Assembly (NCBI GenBank): GCA_019261985.1
Contig: JAFAQY010000007.1
Location: forward strand, 1-64,000
DNA: 64,000 bases
Direction: 5' to 3'
Origin: Bryobacterales bacterium
Lineage (GTDB): Bacteria > Acidobacteriota > Terriglobia > Bryobacterales > Bryobacteraceae
The notes beneath the pieces were generated by a model. It made no database searches. It was not told the origin of the DNA and saw nothing but the letters and a program-made list of their open reading frames with translations. Both the position numbers and the translations under genes were made by a program. Shown here one piece after another: positions 1 to 7,403 of the stretch (position 1 is the first letter of the stretch; each line of letters begins with the position of its first letter).

Positions 1-352
1 ACGAAACGGCCAAACAAAACAACAACCTATAGGAGGAGAGCAGAACTAGTCGGATCTCAACAGCTTTCCCCGACTACAGATCGGATATCAGAACCGCGCA
101 GGAGGAATGGTCTGCGCGCATAATTTAGGTGCCAACCCGCCTGCCGAGCCTTCAACCAACCCGGACAGCGCGGTGGCAGCCGCGACCGAAGACCATCCGG
201 TCCAGGCACTTTCATACTCCCGTGGTGCCGCCATCCAGCGATGTGGTGAAACTCTGGGGCAGGTTGGCCGCCTGCCGAGCCTTCAGCAAGCCCCGAACCG
301 CGCGGTTCGCAACCGCGCACGATGGCATCCGACGATGCTGCTATCGTGAGGT
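1..352. other. Left-edge region without a convincing gene
   Basis: No open frame here looks like a real protein: the short frames on both strands are Arg/Pro/Ser-rich and carry no motif. The stretch holds two degenerate blocks of the hairpin repeat family found across the window, one around 130-187 (core GCGGTGGCAGCCGC) and a clearer one at 258-318. The upstream part of whatever lies left of base 1 is not visible. Confidence 0.5.
258..318. repeat. Twin-hairpin intergenic repeat, copy 1
   Basis: Stem GGCAGG/CCTGCC (258-263 with 271-276) is followed by an 8-bp perfect stem GCGCGGTT/AACCGCGC with loop CGC (300-318). It belongs to the same family as the elements at 2752, 10101, 48383 and 62800: GC-rich stems closed by a three-base loop. 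Confidence 0.7.
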
Positions 353-1531
353 TTGGCGACCCAGCCCACGCCTTCCCGCGCCGCCGCCATTCAGTTCATC
401 GTCTGCCTGGGGATCGTCAGCCTCTTCGCGGATATTACCTACGAAGGCGCGCGCAGCATTACCGGCCCGTTCCTTCGATCGCTCGGCTCGAGCGCGGCGG
501 CCGTCGGCATCGTGGTCGGCCTCGGCGAGTTCTTAGGCTTTACCCTCCGCCTCGGCTCCGGCATCCTTGCCGACCGCACGCGCGCGTATTGGACCATCAC
601 CGTCCTCGGCTATCTGGTGAATCTGGCAGCGGTTCCAATGCTTGCCTATGCTCGGAGCTGGCAAATGGCCGCGGCGCTGATCGTGGCTGAGCGAATCGGA
701 AAGGCGCTGCGCAATCCCGCCCGCGACGTGCTGCTTTCGGCAGCGGCGATCGAGGTCGGACGCGGTTGGGGATTCGGCCTGCATGCCGCGATGGATCAGA
801 TCGGCGCGGTTATCGGGCCGCTGTTTATGTTTTGGGCGCTAGGCAGGACGCGCACCTACGCACCGGCGTTCCTGTTCCTCGCAATCCCGGCCGCGGCCGC
901 CCTCGCCGCCCTGTTTATGGCCCGCAGCTATGACATTACAGGCCAGTCGGGCGGTCGGGCTGAGTCGCACGAAGCAGGACGGCTCCCGCGCATTTTCTGG
1001 CTCTATATCGCCGCCGCCGGTCTCCTGGCTCTCGGCTTCGTGGATTTTCCGATCATCGCGTTTCACTTCGGCAAGATCGGCTTATTTTCCCGCACGGGAA
1101 TTCCGCTGCTCTATGCCGTCGCGATGGCCATGAACGGAATCACCGCTTTGATCTTCGGCCGCCTTTACGACCGCTTCGGGCTTGCTATCCTCTCGGCCGG
1201 AATCGTCGTTTCTCTCGCAGCCCTGCCGCTTTGTTTCCTGGGCGGAACGAACGCCGCCATCGCGGGCGTCGCTTGCTGGGGAACGGGCATGGGAGCGATG
1301 GACGCCACTCTGCGCGCTGGGATCTCGCAAATCGTCGGTCCGAGCAAGCGCGGCCGGGCGTTCGGGTTGTACAACGCGGCATTCGGCGCGGCCTGGTTCG
1401 CGGGCAGTTCCGCAATGGGCCTTTTGTACGACCGTTCGGTGCTTGGCTTAGTGCTGCTTGGCGTCGCCGCCCAGGCGATTTCAGCCGTGATGTTCTTCCT
1501 CTTGCGCAACAAATTAACACCCGCAACATGA
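353..1531 (+). CDS. MFS transporter
   Basis: A 392-residue inner-membrane protein of the major facilitator superfamily. About twelve hydrophobic segments are visible, with a short charged stretch near residues 195-205 (GQSGGRAESHEAGR) that matches the usual central cytoplasmic loop between two six-helix halves. The loop after helix 2 has the sequence GSGILADRTR, a variant of the family's G-x-L-a-D-r signature, and the second half repeats it as FGRLYDRFG. The start is a TTG at 353; no ATG precedes the first helix in frame. It lies 22 bp before the thioredoxin-like gene on the same strand and may be cotranscribed. The substrate cannot be predicted; efflux of a small molecule is a guess. Confidence 0.85.
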   Translation: MATQPTPSRAAAIQFIVCLGIVSLFADITYEGARSITGPFLRSLGSSAAAVGIVVGLGEFLGFTLRLGSGILADRTRAYWTITVLGYLVNLAAVPMLAYARSWQMAAALIVAERIGKALRNPARDVLLSAAAIEVGRGWGFGLHAAMDQIGAVIGPLFMFWALGRTRTYAPAFLFLAIPAAAALAALFMARSYDITGQSGGRAESHEAGRLPRIFWLYIAAAGLLALGFVDFPIIAFHFGKIGLFSRTGIPLLYAVAMAMNGITALIFGRLYDRFGLAILSAGIVVSLAALPLCFLGGTNAAIAGVACWGTGMGAMDATLRAGISQIVGPSKRGRAFGLYNAAFGAAWFAGSSAMGLLYDRSVLGLVLLGVAAQAISAVMFFLLRNKLTPAT

Positions 1532-1553
1532 TACGATTCGGCAGGAGGTCCCG

Positions 1554-2750
1554 ATGCGCGCTGGTTTCTTGTTGGCTTTCTCCATGGCCGTTCCATCCCT
1601 GTGGGCTCAATCCCTCGCGGGCGAGTGGGATGCCACTGTCCATGCCGGCGGAGTCGATGTTCCGTGCAGGTTCGTAATTTCCGGAGAAGGCTCGAATGTT
1701 CAAGGAACCTTCTTCAACGATCAAGAGCTGTACCGGTCCACAACGGGAAAATTCGAAAACGGCTCGCTCACGCTGAATTTCGACTACACCACGTCGAAGC
1801 TGGAAGCGGTGTACAAAGACAGCGCGCTGGAGGGCGTCTATCACAGCACGCGCGGGACTTACGGATTCCGCGCCGTTCCGCATGTGCAGCCACCGCCGCC
1901 TTCGCCGAACCCGCCGCCGATCGATGGATCGTGGGAGATTGCGCTGAAGAGCGGCAAGGGCGAGGACGCATGGCAATTTCTGGTTCGTCAAAATGGCCCC
2001 GAAATAAAGGCATCGATCCTCCGCGTGGACGGCGACACAGGCACGCTCGCGGGTGTCTGGCGCGATGGCAAATTCACGCTGAGCCATTTCTCGGGCGCCC
2101 GCCCCGCGCTGCTCATCGCCACGCCCCAGCCGGATGGCAGTCTGCATCTGCTGATGAACGGGAACACCGAGTACACCGCCCTGCGGCCTGAGGCCGCCCG
2201 GGCGAAGGGCCTCCCGCCGCCAACCGACCCGACCCTCCATACCGGAGTCAAGGACCCCGATCAGCCCTTCCAGTTCTCCTTCCGCGATTTGAACGGAAAG
2301 CCCATATCGAATACCGACGCTCGCTTCAAGAACAAGGTCGTCATAGTAAATATTCTCGGAAGCTGGTGCCCCAACTGCCACGACGAAGCTCCGTTCCTTG
2401 AAGAAATGTACAAGAAGTACCGGGCCAAAGGAGTGGAAATCGTTGCACTCGATTTCGAAGATGCGGAGCAGTTGCAAGACCCATCGCGCATGCGAGCGTT
2501 CCAGAAGCGCTACGGCATCGACTACACGATCCTGGTCGCGGGCGGAACACAGGAGATAAATCAAAAACTGCCGCAACTGCGCAACTTCAACGCCTGGCCG
2601 ACCACTTTCTTCTTAGGGCGCGACGGCAAAGTAGCGCACGTCCACGCCGGATTCCCAAGCTCCGCCAGCGGCCAAAAGTACGCCGATGCAAAGCAGGAAT
2701 TCGAAGAAACGTCGGAGCGCCTGTTAGGCGTCAGCTCAGCGATTAAGTAG
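1554..2750 (+). CDS. Secreted TlpA-like thioredoxin-fold protein
   Basis: A 398-residue exported protein. Residues 1-20 form a signal peptide ending in a typical AQS site. Two repeated beta-rich segments follow (about 22-105 and 122-210, each opening with the pattern GxWD/E), joined by a Pro-rich linker (PPPPSPNPPP). The C-terminal 160 residues are a TlpA/ResA-type thioredoxin domain with the motif GSWCPNCHDE (C272, C275) and the cis-Pro segment WPTTFF. The family reduces disulphides or apocytochrome thiols outside the cytoplasm. A strong AGGAGG ribosome site lies 7 bases before the ATG. The next gene on the strand, 48 bp on, is a second thiol-redox protein of the ArsC/Spx fold. Confidence 0.9.
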   Translation: MRAGFLLAFSMAVPSLWAQSLAGEWDATVHAGGVDVPCRFVISGEGSNVQGTFFNDQELYRSTTGKFENGSLTLNFDYTTSKLEAVYKDSALEGVYHSTRGTYGFRAVPHVQPPPPSPNPPPIDGSWEIALKSGKGEDAWQFLVRQNGPEIKASILRVDGDTGTLAGVWRDGKFTLSHFSGARPALLIATPQPDGSLHLLMNGNTEYTALRPEAARAKGLPPPTDPTLHTGVKDPDQPFQFSFRDLNGKPISNTDARFKNKVVIVNILGSWCPNCHDEAPFLEEMYKKYRAKGVEIVALDFEDAEQLQDPSRMRAFQKRYGIDYTILVAGGTQEINQKLPQLRNFNAWPTTFFLGRDGKVAHVHAGFPSSASGQKYADAKQEFEETSERLLGVSSAIK

Positions 2751-2751
2751 G

Positions 2752-2787
2752 GCAGGCTGCCAGCCTGCGCGCGGTTGCCAACCGCGC
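2752..2787. repeat. Twin-hairpin intergenic repeat, copy 2
   Basis: Two perfect hairpins abut: GCAGGCT-gcc-AGCCTGC (2752-2768, 7 bp) and GCGCGGTT-gcc-AACCGCGC (2769-2787, 8 bp). Both have a GCC triloop. The element fills the gap between the thioredoxin stop codon and the selenoprotein start at 2799. No T tract follows, so it is not a standard terminator. Confidence 0.85.
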
Positions 2788-2798
2788 AACTTAAAAAA

Positions 2799-3131
2799 AT
2801 GAAACTCTACCTTAAACCCACCTGAAGTTCCTGCCGCAACGCGAAGAGTTTCCTTCGCGACAAGGGCGCGAAATTCGAGGAAATAGACCTCAACCAAGGC
2901 CTGCCCGAAGCCGAGCTAAACGCGCTAATCGGCGATCGCGATTACAAGCTGTTCCTGAATCCGCGTAATGAGGTTTATCGCGAAAAAAAGATGAAGGATT
3001 CGCCGCCTTCACGCGCGGAGGCGATCCGCCTGATGTCGCAGCACCCGAACCTGATCCGCCGCCCGATTCTGGTAAAAGGCAAAGAAATCGTGCTGGGTTG
3101 GGATCGCGAAGCCATGCACAAGATGCTATAG
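2799..3131 (+). CDS. ArsC/Spx-family thiol-redox protein, probable selenoprotein (in-frame TGA at codon 9)
   Basis: Reading through one TGA gives a complete 110-residue protein of the ArsC/Spx/YffB fold. It starts MKLYLKPT-U-SSCRNAKSFL, where the family usually reads MKLYxKPTCxxCRKAK; the TGA (2823-2825) therefore replaces the first Cys of the CxxC site, giving U9-S-S-C12. The rest is intact and typical: LNPRNEVYRE near residues 50-60 and the conserved NLIRRPILVKG segment near 85-95, with a TAG stop at 3129. A SECIS-like hairpin begins 14 bases after the TGA. Seen: the frame, the single TGA and the hairpin. Inferred: selenocysteine insertion and a reductase role. The alternative is a TGC/TGT-to-TGA mutation or sequencing error. 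No selA/B/C/D is visible in the window. Confidence 0.75.
2840..2859 (+). promoter_or_regulatory. Candidate bacterial SECIS stem-loop
   Basis: Inside the coding sequence just after the UGA, a perfect 7-bp stem CGCGAAG/CTTCGCG (2840-2846 with 2853-2859) closes a six-base loop AGTTTC. A G sits at the second loop position (2848), 22 bases after the UGA, followed by U. As I recall the bacterial SECIS model, a G within the first two apical-loop bases about 16-37 nt from the UGA is expected, and this fits. SelB recognition itself is inferred. Confidence 0.65.
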
Positions 3132-3240
3132 CGTACAGGCTTTACCCTGCGGCAGCTCCATCCCGCCCGAGCGGTGAAGCTCCAACCAAACCCCAGCCGT
3201 CCCGTTGTCCGCGCCTTCCATCACAGTGGTATGCTGACGC

Positions 3241-3966
3241 ATGCCTCATCTAGCCGCGTGGCAATGGATCCTCGGATCGCTCTGCGCCTATCTGATCGGC
3301 ATCGCGAAAACAGGCGCTCCCGGCGTTGGCTCGCTCATGGTTCCGCTGATGGTCCTTACGGTGGGCGATGCGCGCCAGGCGGCCGGCTGGACGCTTCCCA
3401 TTCTCTCGACCGCCGACGTTTTCGCCGTCATCTACTGGCGCCGGCACGCGGACGCAAAGAAGCTGTTTTCGATGATCCCGTGGACCCTCGCCGGAATGGC
3501 CGGAGGGGCGCTCGCGCTCAGCCTCAGCGAACCCGTGATCCGGCGCGTGATCGCGGCGATTCTCCTGCTGATGCTCGGGATCCAGGTGCGGCGCCGGTTT
3601 GGCCGAGCGCCGGAGACCGCGGGCAGAGCGGGCTTCTATGGCATCCTTGCCGGTTTTGCGACCACGGTCGCCAATGCCGCCGGCCCTGTAATGAATCTGT
3701 TCCTTCTAACTCAGAAGCTGCCCAAAGAGCAGTTCGTCGCAACCGGAGCCTGGTTTTTCTTCGTGGTGAACTTGACGAAAGTGCCGATCTATGCGTGGTA
3801 TCACCTCTTCAGCCGCCCGTCGCTGACGTTCAATGCAATGATGGTACCGCTAGTTGTCGCGGGAGCGATCACCGGAAGTTGGCTCGTCCGCCGCGTCTCG
3901 CAAGCCCTCTTCGAGCTTTCAGTGCTGGTGCTTACCGGAGTGTGCTCGTTATTGCTGTTTTTTTAG
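3241..3966 (+). CDS. TauE/SafE-family membrane exporter
   Basis: A 241-residue inner-membrane protein with about seven or eight hydrophobic helices and the family's typical opening, a small-residue-rich first helix followed by GIAKTGAPGVGSL. The second half repeats the pattern (GFATTVANAAGPVMNLFLL), as expected for the internal duplication of TauE/SafE proteins. Members export sulfite, sulfoacetate or related organosulfur anions; the substrate here is not determined. It starts at ATG 3241, 109 bp after the ArsC/Spx gene on the same strand, so a link with thiol or sulfur chemistry is possible but unproven. It ends 2 bp before the end of the convergent RLPDGH-type gene. Confidence 0.88.
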   Translation: MPHLAAWQWILGSLCAYLIGIAKTGAPGVGSLMVPLMVLTVGDARQAAGWTLPILSTADVFAVIYWRRHADAKKLFSMIPWTLAGMAGGALALSLSEPVIRRVIAAILLLMLGIQVRRRFGRAPETAGRAGFYGILAGFATTVANAAGPVMNLFLLTQKLPKEQFVATGAWFFFVVNLTKVPIYAWYHLFSRPSLTFNAMMVPLVVAGAITGSWLVRRVSQALFELSVLVLTGVCSLLLFF

Positions 3967-3968
3967 CC

Positions 3969-4676
3969 TTACTTCACGTGCCCGTCGCTCACGTCCTTGT
4001 TGTTCTCTTCGCAGACGTATTCCATCAAATCCCAGTCGGGGCGAAGCGTAAACGTGCGCGCGTTCTTGAACGGCTCGGTATACATAACCGGATCTTCCAC
4101 CGTAATTTCAAAGCCGATATGCGTGGGATCCTTGCGGGTGAAGCGCTGCACCACGTGCAATTGATCGCTGTGCGCGTGGCCGATGGTATCGAGCCGCGTT
4201 TTGTCGTTGAACCCGGTGGTGTCGATCACCAGCGTGTCGCCCTCCCAATGCCCCACCGAGTTCCCGAACCAGGTCGGCTCCAGCTTCGCGGGATGCGGCC
4301 GTCCGTCCGTGTGTACCGTAATAAAGCTGCTGAATCCTTCAAAAAGGATTACGATTCGGTCCTTCGTCTGGGTAATCTCGATGGGATCGGGAGTGTTGAT
4401 CGCGCGCGTCAAGCCCGGCGGCAGGCAGTGCGCGGTGTAGTCGAACTTAGAGGGATCGTAATTCTTGAAAGCGGCTTCACCGCGGGCCGTGTAAGGCAGC
4501 TTTCCGCCGAGCGGCCGCGACATGTCCGGCGTATAGGGAATCTGCCAAACTCCGTTGAGATCGGGATGGCCATCGGGAAGCCGCGGGACTCCTCCGGCCT
4601 CTCCGACTCCCGATTGCGCCAAAGCGGGCAACACCGATACCCCGAGCACGATAAGCACAGAAACACAAGTAGTCAT
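3969..4676 (-). CDS. Secreted RLPDGHxDLNGVW-family protein
   Basis: A 235-residue exported protein of unknown function. The signal peptide ends ALAQS. The mature part opens with PRLPDGHPDLNGVWQIPY, then carries HCLPPGL near the middle and the block SVGHWEGDTLVIDTTGFND, and ends with LMEYVCEENNKD. The same four blocks occur in the gene at 27198-28034, so the two are paralogues. The family is common in Acidobacteria in my experience but has no assigned reaction. I chose ATG 4676 because TAGGTGAT lies at good ribosome-site spacing; ATG 4682 and GTG 4685 are alternatives. The conserved Trp, Asp and His residues would suit a carbohydrate- or lipid-binding beta fold, but that is a guess. Confidence 0.75.
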   Translation of the reverse strand: MTTCVSVLIVLGVSVLPALAQSGVGEAGGVPRLPDGHPDLNGVWQIPYTPDMSRPLGGKLPYTARGEAAFKNYDPSKFDYTAHCLPPGLTRAINTPDPIEITQTKDRIVILFEGFSSFITVHTDGRPHPAKLEPTWFGNSVGHWEGDTLVIDTTGFNDKTRLDTIGHAHSDQLHVVQRFTRKDPTHIGFEITVEDPVMYTEPFKNARTFTLRPDWDLMEYVCEENNKDVSDGHVK

Positions 4677-4689
4677 TCGCATCACCTAA

Positions 4690-4752
4690 ACCTGTCAGCG
4701 ATCAGCTTTCAGCAATGAGCATTTGGAGCTGAAAGCTGACAGCTGATAGCCT
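4690..4752. repeat. CAGCTTTCAGC inverted repeat element
   Basis: CAGCTTTCAGC (4703-4713) and its exact reverse complement GCTGAAAGCTG (4728-4738) flank a 14-base spacer, with further CTGTCAGC/GCTGACAGCTGAT pieces outside. A related unpaired block lies at 30589-30641. It occupies the intergenic gap between the divergent genes at 4676 and 4787. Confidence 0.7.
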
Positions 4753-4786
4753 TTTTAGCATACTGCGATTTTGAGAGAATAAGCAT

Positions 4787-6121
4787 ATGCGGATTGCCGC
4801 CGCGGTGCTTCTCGCGTGTGCGCCCGCGTGGGCTTGCTCGTGCGTCGGCAAAGGCACGCCGTGCTCTGCCGCTGGCATTTCCGATGCGGTGTTCACTGGA
4901 ATCGTTTTAGATATTCTCGACCCGCCGCCTCCTCAACCGGTTCCCACAGCGGGTCCGCAGACCGGCAGACGCACGGCCAGTCAGCCGCCCTTGCCATTTC
5001 CTCAGCGGACTATACGGATTCGAGTCGGCGAGGTTCTCAGCGGAATCGGGATGGGCCAGCAAGAAGTCGAAGTGCTCACCGGCAAAGGCGGAGGCGATTG
5101 CGGATTTCCATTCCAGCCGGGCGTCGATTACATCGTCTACGCAAACAAGAACGCCGACGGAAAGTTAACAACCGGCATCTGCACCCGGACGCGCACTCTC
5201 GCCGACGCGGCGGAGGATCTTGCGTATCTGCACAGCATGGCCGGAGCGCCGCCAAGTGGAAATATCCGAGTGCGCGTCGGAACACCCCCTAACCCGGCGA
5301 AGGCGGATGAGACGTTGATCGCTGAAAACAGCGGCACGCGATATGCAGCCCTTACGAACGGGGCAGGCGATGCCGTTTTCAACGGTGTTCCGCCGGGCGA
5401 GTATACGATCCACTCACAAACCGACGGCGACCTCCCGGACGACCCCAAAACGCAGCTTCACGCGAAGGGCTGCGTTGAAGTTTTCTTCCAGCGAACTCTC
5501 CGAATCAGCGGCCGTGTGACAACCGCCGGCCGGCAACCGGTTCCGCGAATCGAGGTTCAATACCGCTCGACGCAGAACCAGCCGGGAGACACAGCCATAG
5601 TCGACGCGGACGGCTATTATAAGCTGCGAATCACGAAGCCCGGACAGTATTACTTGGGAATCAATCTTAACAACGGGCCCAGCCGCTTCGTGCCCTACCC
5701 GCGCTGGTACTACCCGGGTACCCAGGCTCCGGAGCAAGCAACAGTAATCGATTTTTCGGGCAAGCCGGAATTCCGCGCCTACGATCTGACATTGCCTGAT
5801 CCCCAGCCCGAGCGCATTATCACCGGCATTGCCATCGCAGGTGACGGCCGCCCAATGGCGAGAGTAACGGTCAGCGCCCTCGATTTCGCGAACAAATTCG
5901 CGGGGCAAGCGTTTTCGGACCAGAACGGACGGTTTACGCTGAATCTCTACACCGGAACCTCATACCGTATTCACGCCGTGATGCCCGGTCCCGGCCAAGC
6001 AGTTTCCGCGGTTCCTCAGGATGTACCGGCCGGCAGCCAGCCGCTCGATCTAACATTCAAGCTCGATCAACCCGGAAACTCCGTATTGGAAGCGATACAA
6101 GGCCGGCTCGGCGTCCGCTGA
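4787..6121 (+). CDS. Secreted protein: CSC (TIMP/netrin-like) domain plus carboxypeptidase-regulatory-like repeats
   Basis: A 444-residue exported protein. Signal peptide cleavage after APAWA would leave the mature N-terminus at CSCVGKGTPC; a CxC pair at the very N-terminus followed by a beta barrel with spaced Cys (GKGGGDCGFPFQPG, TTGICTRTRTL) is the layout of TIMP/netrin-like domains (about 17-145). After this come three beta-sandwich segments (about 155-235, 238-335, 345-435) with the pattern ISGRVTT-GRQPVPRIEVQ...DADGYYKLR typical of carboxypeptidase-regulatory or Cna-B-like domains. Such repeats usually act as surface or binding modules. No catalytic domain is visible. Function unknown; the domain calls are by pattern only. 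Confidence 0.75.
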   Translation: MRIAAAVLLACAPAWACSCVGKGTPCSAAGISDAVFTGIVLDILDPPPPQPVPTAGPQTGRRTASQPPLPFPQRTIRIRVGEVLSGIGMGQQEVEVLTGKGGGDCGFPFQPGVDYIVYANKNADGKLTTGICTRTRTLADAAEDLAYLHSMAGAPPSGNIRVRVGTPPNPAKADETLIAENSGTRYAALTNGAGDAVFNGVPPGEYTIHSQTDGDLPDDPKTQLHAKGCVEVFFQRTLRISGRVTTAGRQPVPRIEVQYRSTQNQPGDTAIVDADGYYKLRITKPGQYYLGINLNNGPSRFVPYPRWYYPGTQAPEQATVIDFSGKPEFRAYDLTLPDPQPERIITGIAIAGDGRPMARVTVSALDFANKFAGQAFSDQNGRFTLNLYTGTSYRIHAVMPGPGQAVSAVPQDVPAGSQPLDLTFKLDQPGNSVLEAIQGRLGVR

Positions 6122-6132
6122 ACGCCAACCAC

Positions 6133-6164
6133 GGCTGCCAGCCTGCGGCGGGCTTCAGCCCGCC
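6133..6164. repeat. Twin-hairpin intergenic repeat, copy 3
   Basis: A short GGCT-gcc-AGCC hairpin (6133-6143) is followed by GGCGGGC-TTCA-GCCCGCC (6147-6164), then CAAGCGGTGAAG. The TTCA-loop form is a second subtype of the family, also seen at 8587, 17097, 28047 and 47695. Confidence 0.75.
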
Positions 6165-6280
6165 CAAGCGGTGAAGTCCAGCACGAATGCCAGGGCAGCT
6201 TCCCCCTCCCTCCCGCCCGCGACATTCAAAAGCGCTCCACTAAATCTGATATCGTAACCTGTTGGACTAAAGGAGGCCCT

Positions 6281-7378
6281 ATGAAACCTACCCTGTTTCT
6301 TGCCCTGGCATGCCTCGGCGCCGCCGAGTACGCCGCCGACTTGGGCGGACCCGTTCCCGAGATCAAGGTCGATTCCGTGCCCGATTTCTTGAAGCTCCCG
6401 CCCGACCTGCACCTGGGCGAGGCCTCCGGCGTGGCGGTCAATTCCAAGAAGCACGTCTTCGTTTTCAATCGCGGCAATAGCACTGGCCCGGCCTATGGCG
6501 CCACCGCCGCGCAGATCCTCGAATTCGATCAGAACGGCAAGTACGTCCGCGAGATCGGGCACAATCTTTACGCCTGGTCCTTCGCCCACACCGTTCGGGT
6601 CGATAAAGACGACAACATCTGGGCCGTCGATAAAGGCTCGGACATGGTCATCAAATTCAATCCGGACGGCCGCGTGGTGATGGTATTCGGTCGCAAAAAG
6701 GAAGCCTCCGACGAAGGCGGCCCGTGGACGCGAGTGAATCCGCCGCGCCCGGCTGTCGACGGCCAGTTCCGCCAGCCTACCGACGTGACCTGGGACCCCG
6801 AAGGCAATATCTTCATCAGCGACGGCTACATTAATTCGCGCGTGGCGAAGTATGACAAGAACGGCGACTGGATCAAGCAATGGGGCGGCCCGGTTCCCGA
6901 GGCCGATCGCGCCAACCCGAAGCCGAACCAGCTCAACACGCCGCACAGCATCGCCGCCGATGCCAAGGGCAACATCTACGTCGCCGACCGCGGCAATCGC
7001 CGCATCCAGGTGTTCGATCACGACGGCAATTTCCTGAAGATCATCACCATCGATGTGCCGGTCCCTCCGGACGCCCACCCGTGGTTCGGCGCGCAGCCCA
7101 CGCCGCAGCAAGCGGTGGCGCAGAGCGGAGCTCCTTGGGCCATCTGCATCACCCCGGGCCCGGGCACGCAGTACTTGTATAGTTCGGATGCATTCCCTGG
7201 CCGCGTGTACAAACTGACGCTCGACGGACAAGTTGTAGGAATGCTCGGAAAATCCGGGCGTCAGCTGAAGCAGTTCGGCTGGATCCACGAAATCGCCTGT
7301 CCATCGGAGAACGAAATCTACACCGCGGAGATCCTGAACTGGCGTGTCCAGAAACTTCTGCTGCATCCGGGCAAATAG
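6281..7378 (+). CDS. Secreted NHL-repeat beta-propeller protein
   Basis: A 365-residue protein with a short signal peptide and six blades of the NHL type. Typical blade cores are visible: GVAVNSKKHVFVFNRGN, TVRVDKDDNIWAVDKGSDMVIKF, DVTWDPEGNIFISDGYINSRVAKY, SIAADAKGNIYVADRGNRRIQVF and IACPSENEIYTAEILNWRVQKL. The overall pattern resembles peptidylglycine alpha-amidating lyase-type propellers, but bacterial members are seldom characterised and the lyase metal ligands cannot be verified by eye. An AAGGAGG site lies 6 bases before the ATG. It stands between a surface-protein gene and the aldolase gene, on the same strand as both. Confidence 0.82.
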   Translation: MKPTLFLALACLGAAEYAADLGGPVPEIKVDSVPDFLKLPPDLHLGEASGVAVNSKKHVFVFNRGNSTGPAYGATAAQILEFDQNGKYVREIGHNLYAWSFAHTVRVDKDDNIWAVDKGSDMVIKFNPDGRVVMVFGRKKEASDEGGPWTRVNPPRPAVDGQFRQPTDVTWDPEGNIFISDGYINSRVAKYDKNGDWIKQWGGPVPEADRANPKPNQLNTPHSIAADAKGNIYVADRGNRRIQVFDHDGNFLKIITIDVPVPPDAHPWFGAQPTPQQAVAQSGAPWAICITPGPGTQYLYSSDAFPGRVYKLTLDGQVVGMLGKSGRQLKQFGWIHEIACPSENEIYTAEILNWRVQKLLLHPGK

Positions 7379-7403
7379 CTGACCCGCGGCCTGTTTGCGA
7401 TGA

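Noticed and set aside
1185-2576. Minus-strand frame of 463 codons opposite the thioredoxin-like gene and MFS end
   Set aside because: No motifs and it spans two real genes; shadow.
2752-2787. Twin hairpins taken as Rho-independent terminators
   Set aside because: They lack the following T run, occur as tandem pairs, and one is inside the csm operon; only 21313-21348 has a proper T tract.
3174-4718. Long plus-strand frame of 514 codons overlapping the TauE gene and the antisense of the RLPDGH gene
   Set aside because: Composition is Arg/Ser-rich and it crosses two well-supported genes in other frames; it is a high-GC shadow.
6155-7366. Minus-strand frame of 403 codons opposite the NHL propeller
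   Set aside because: Mirror of the regular repeat codon pattern of the propeller; no protein-like features of its own.
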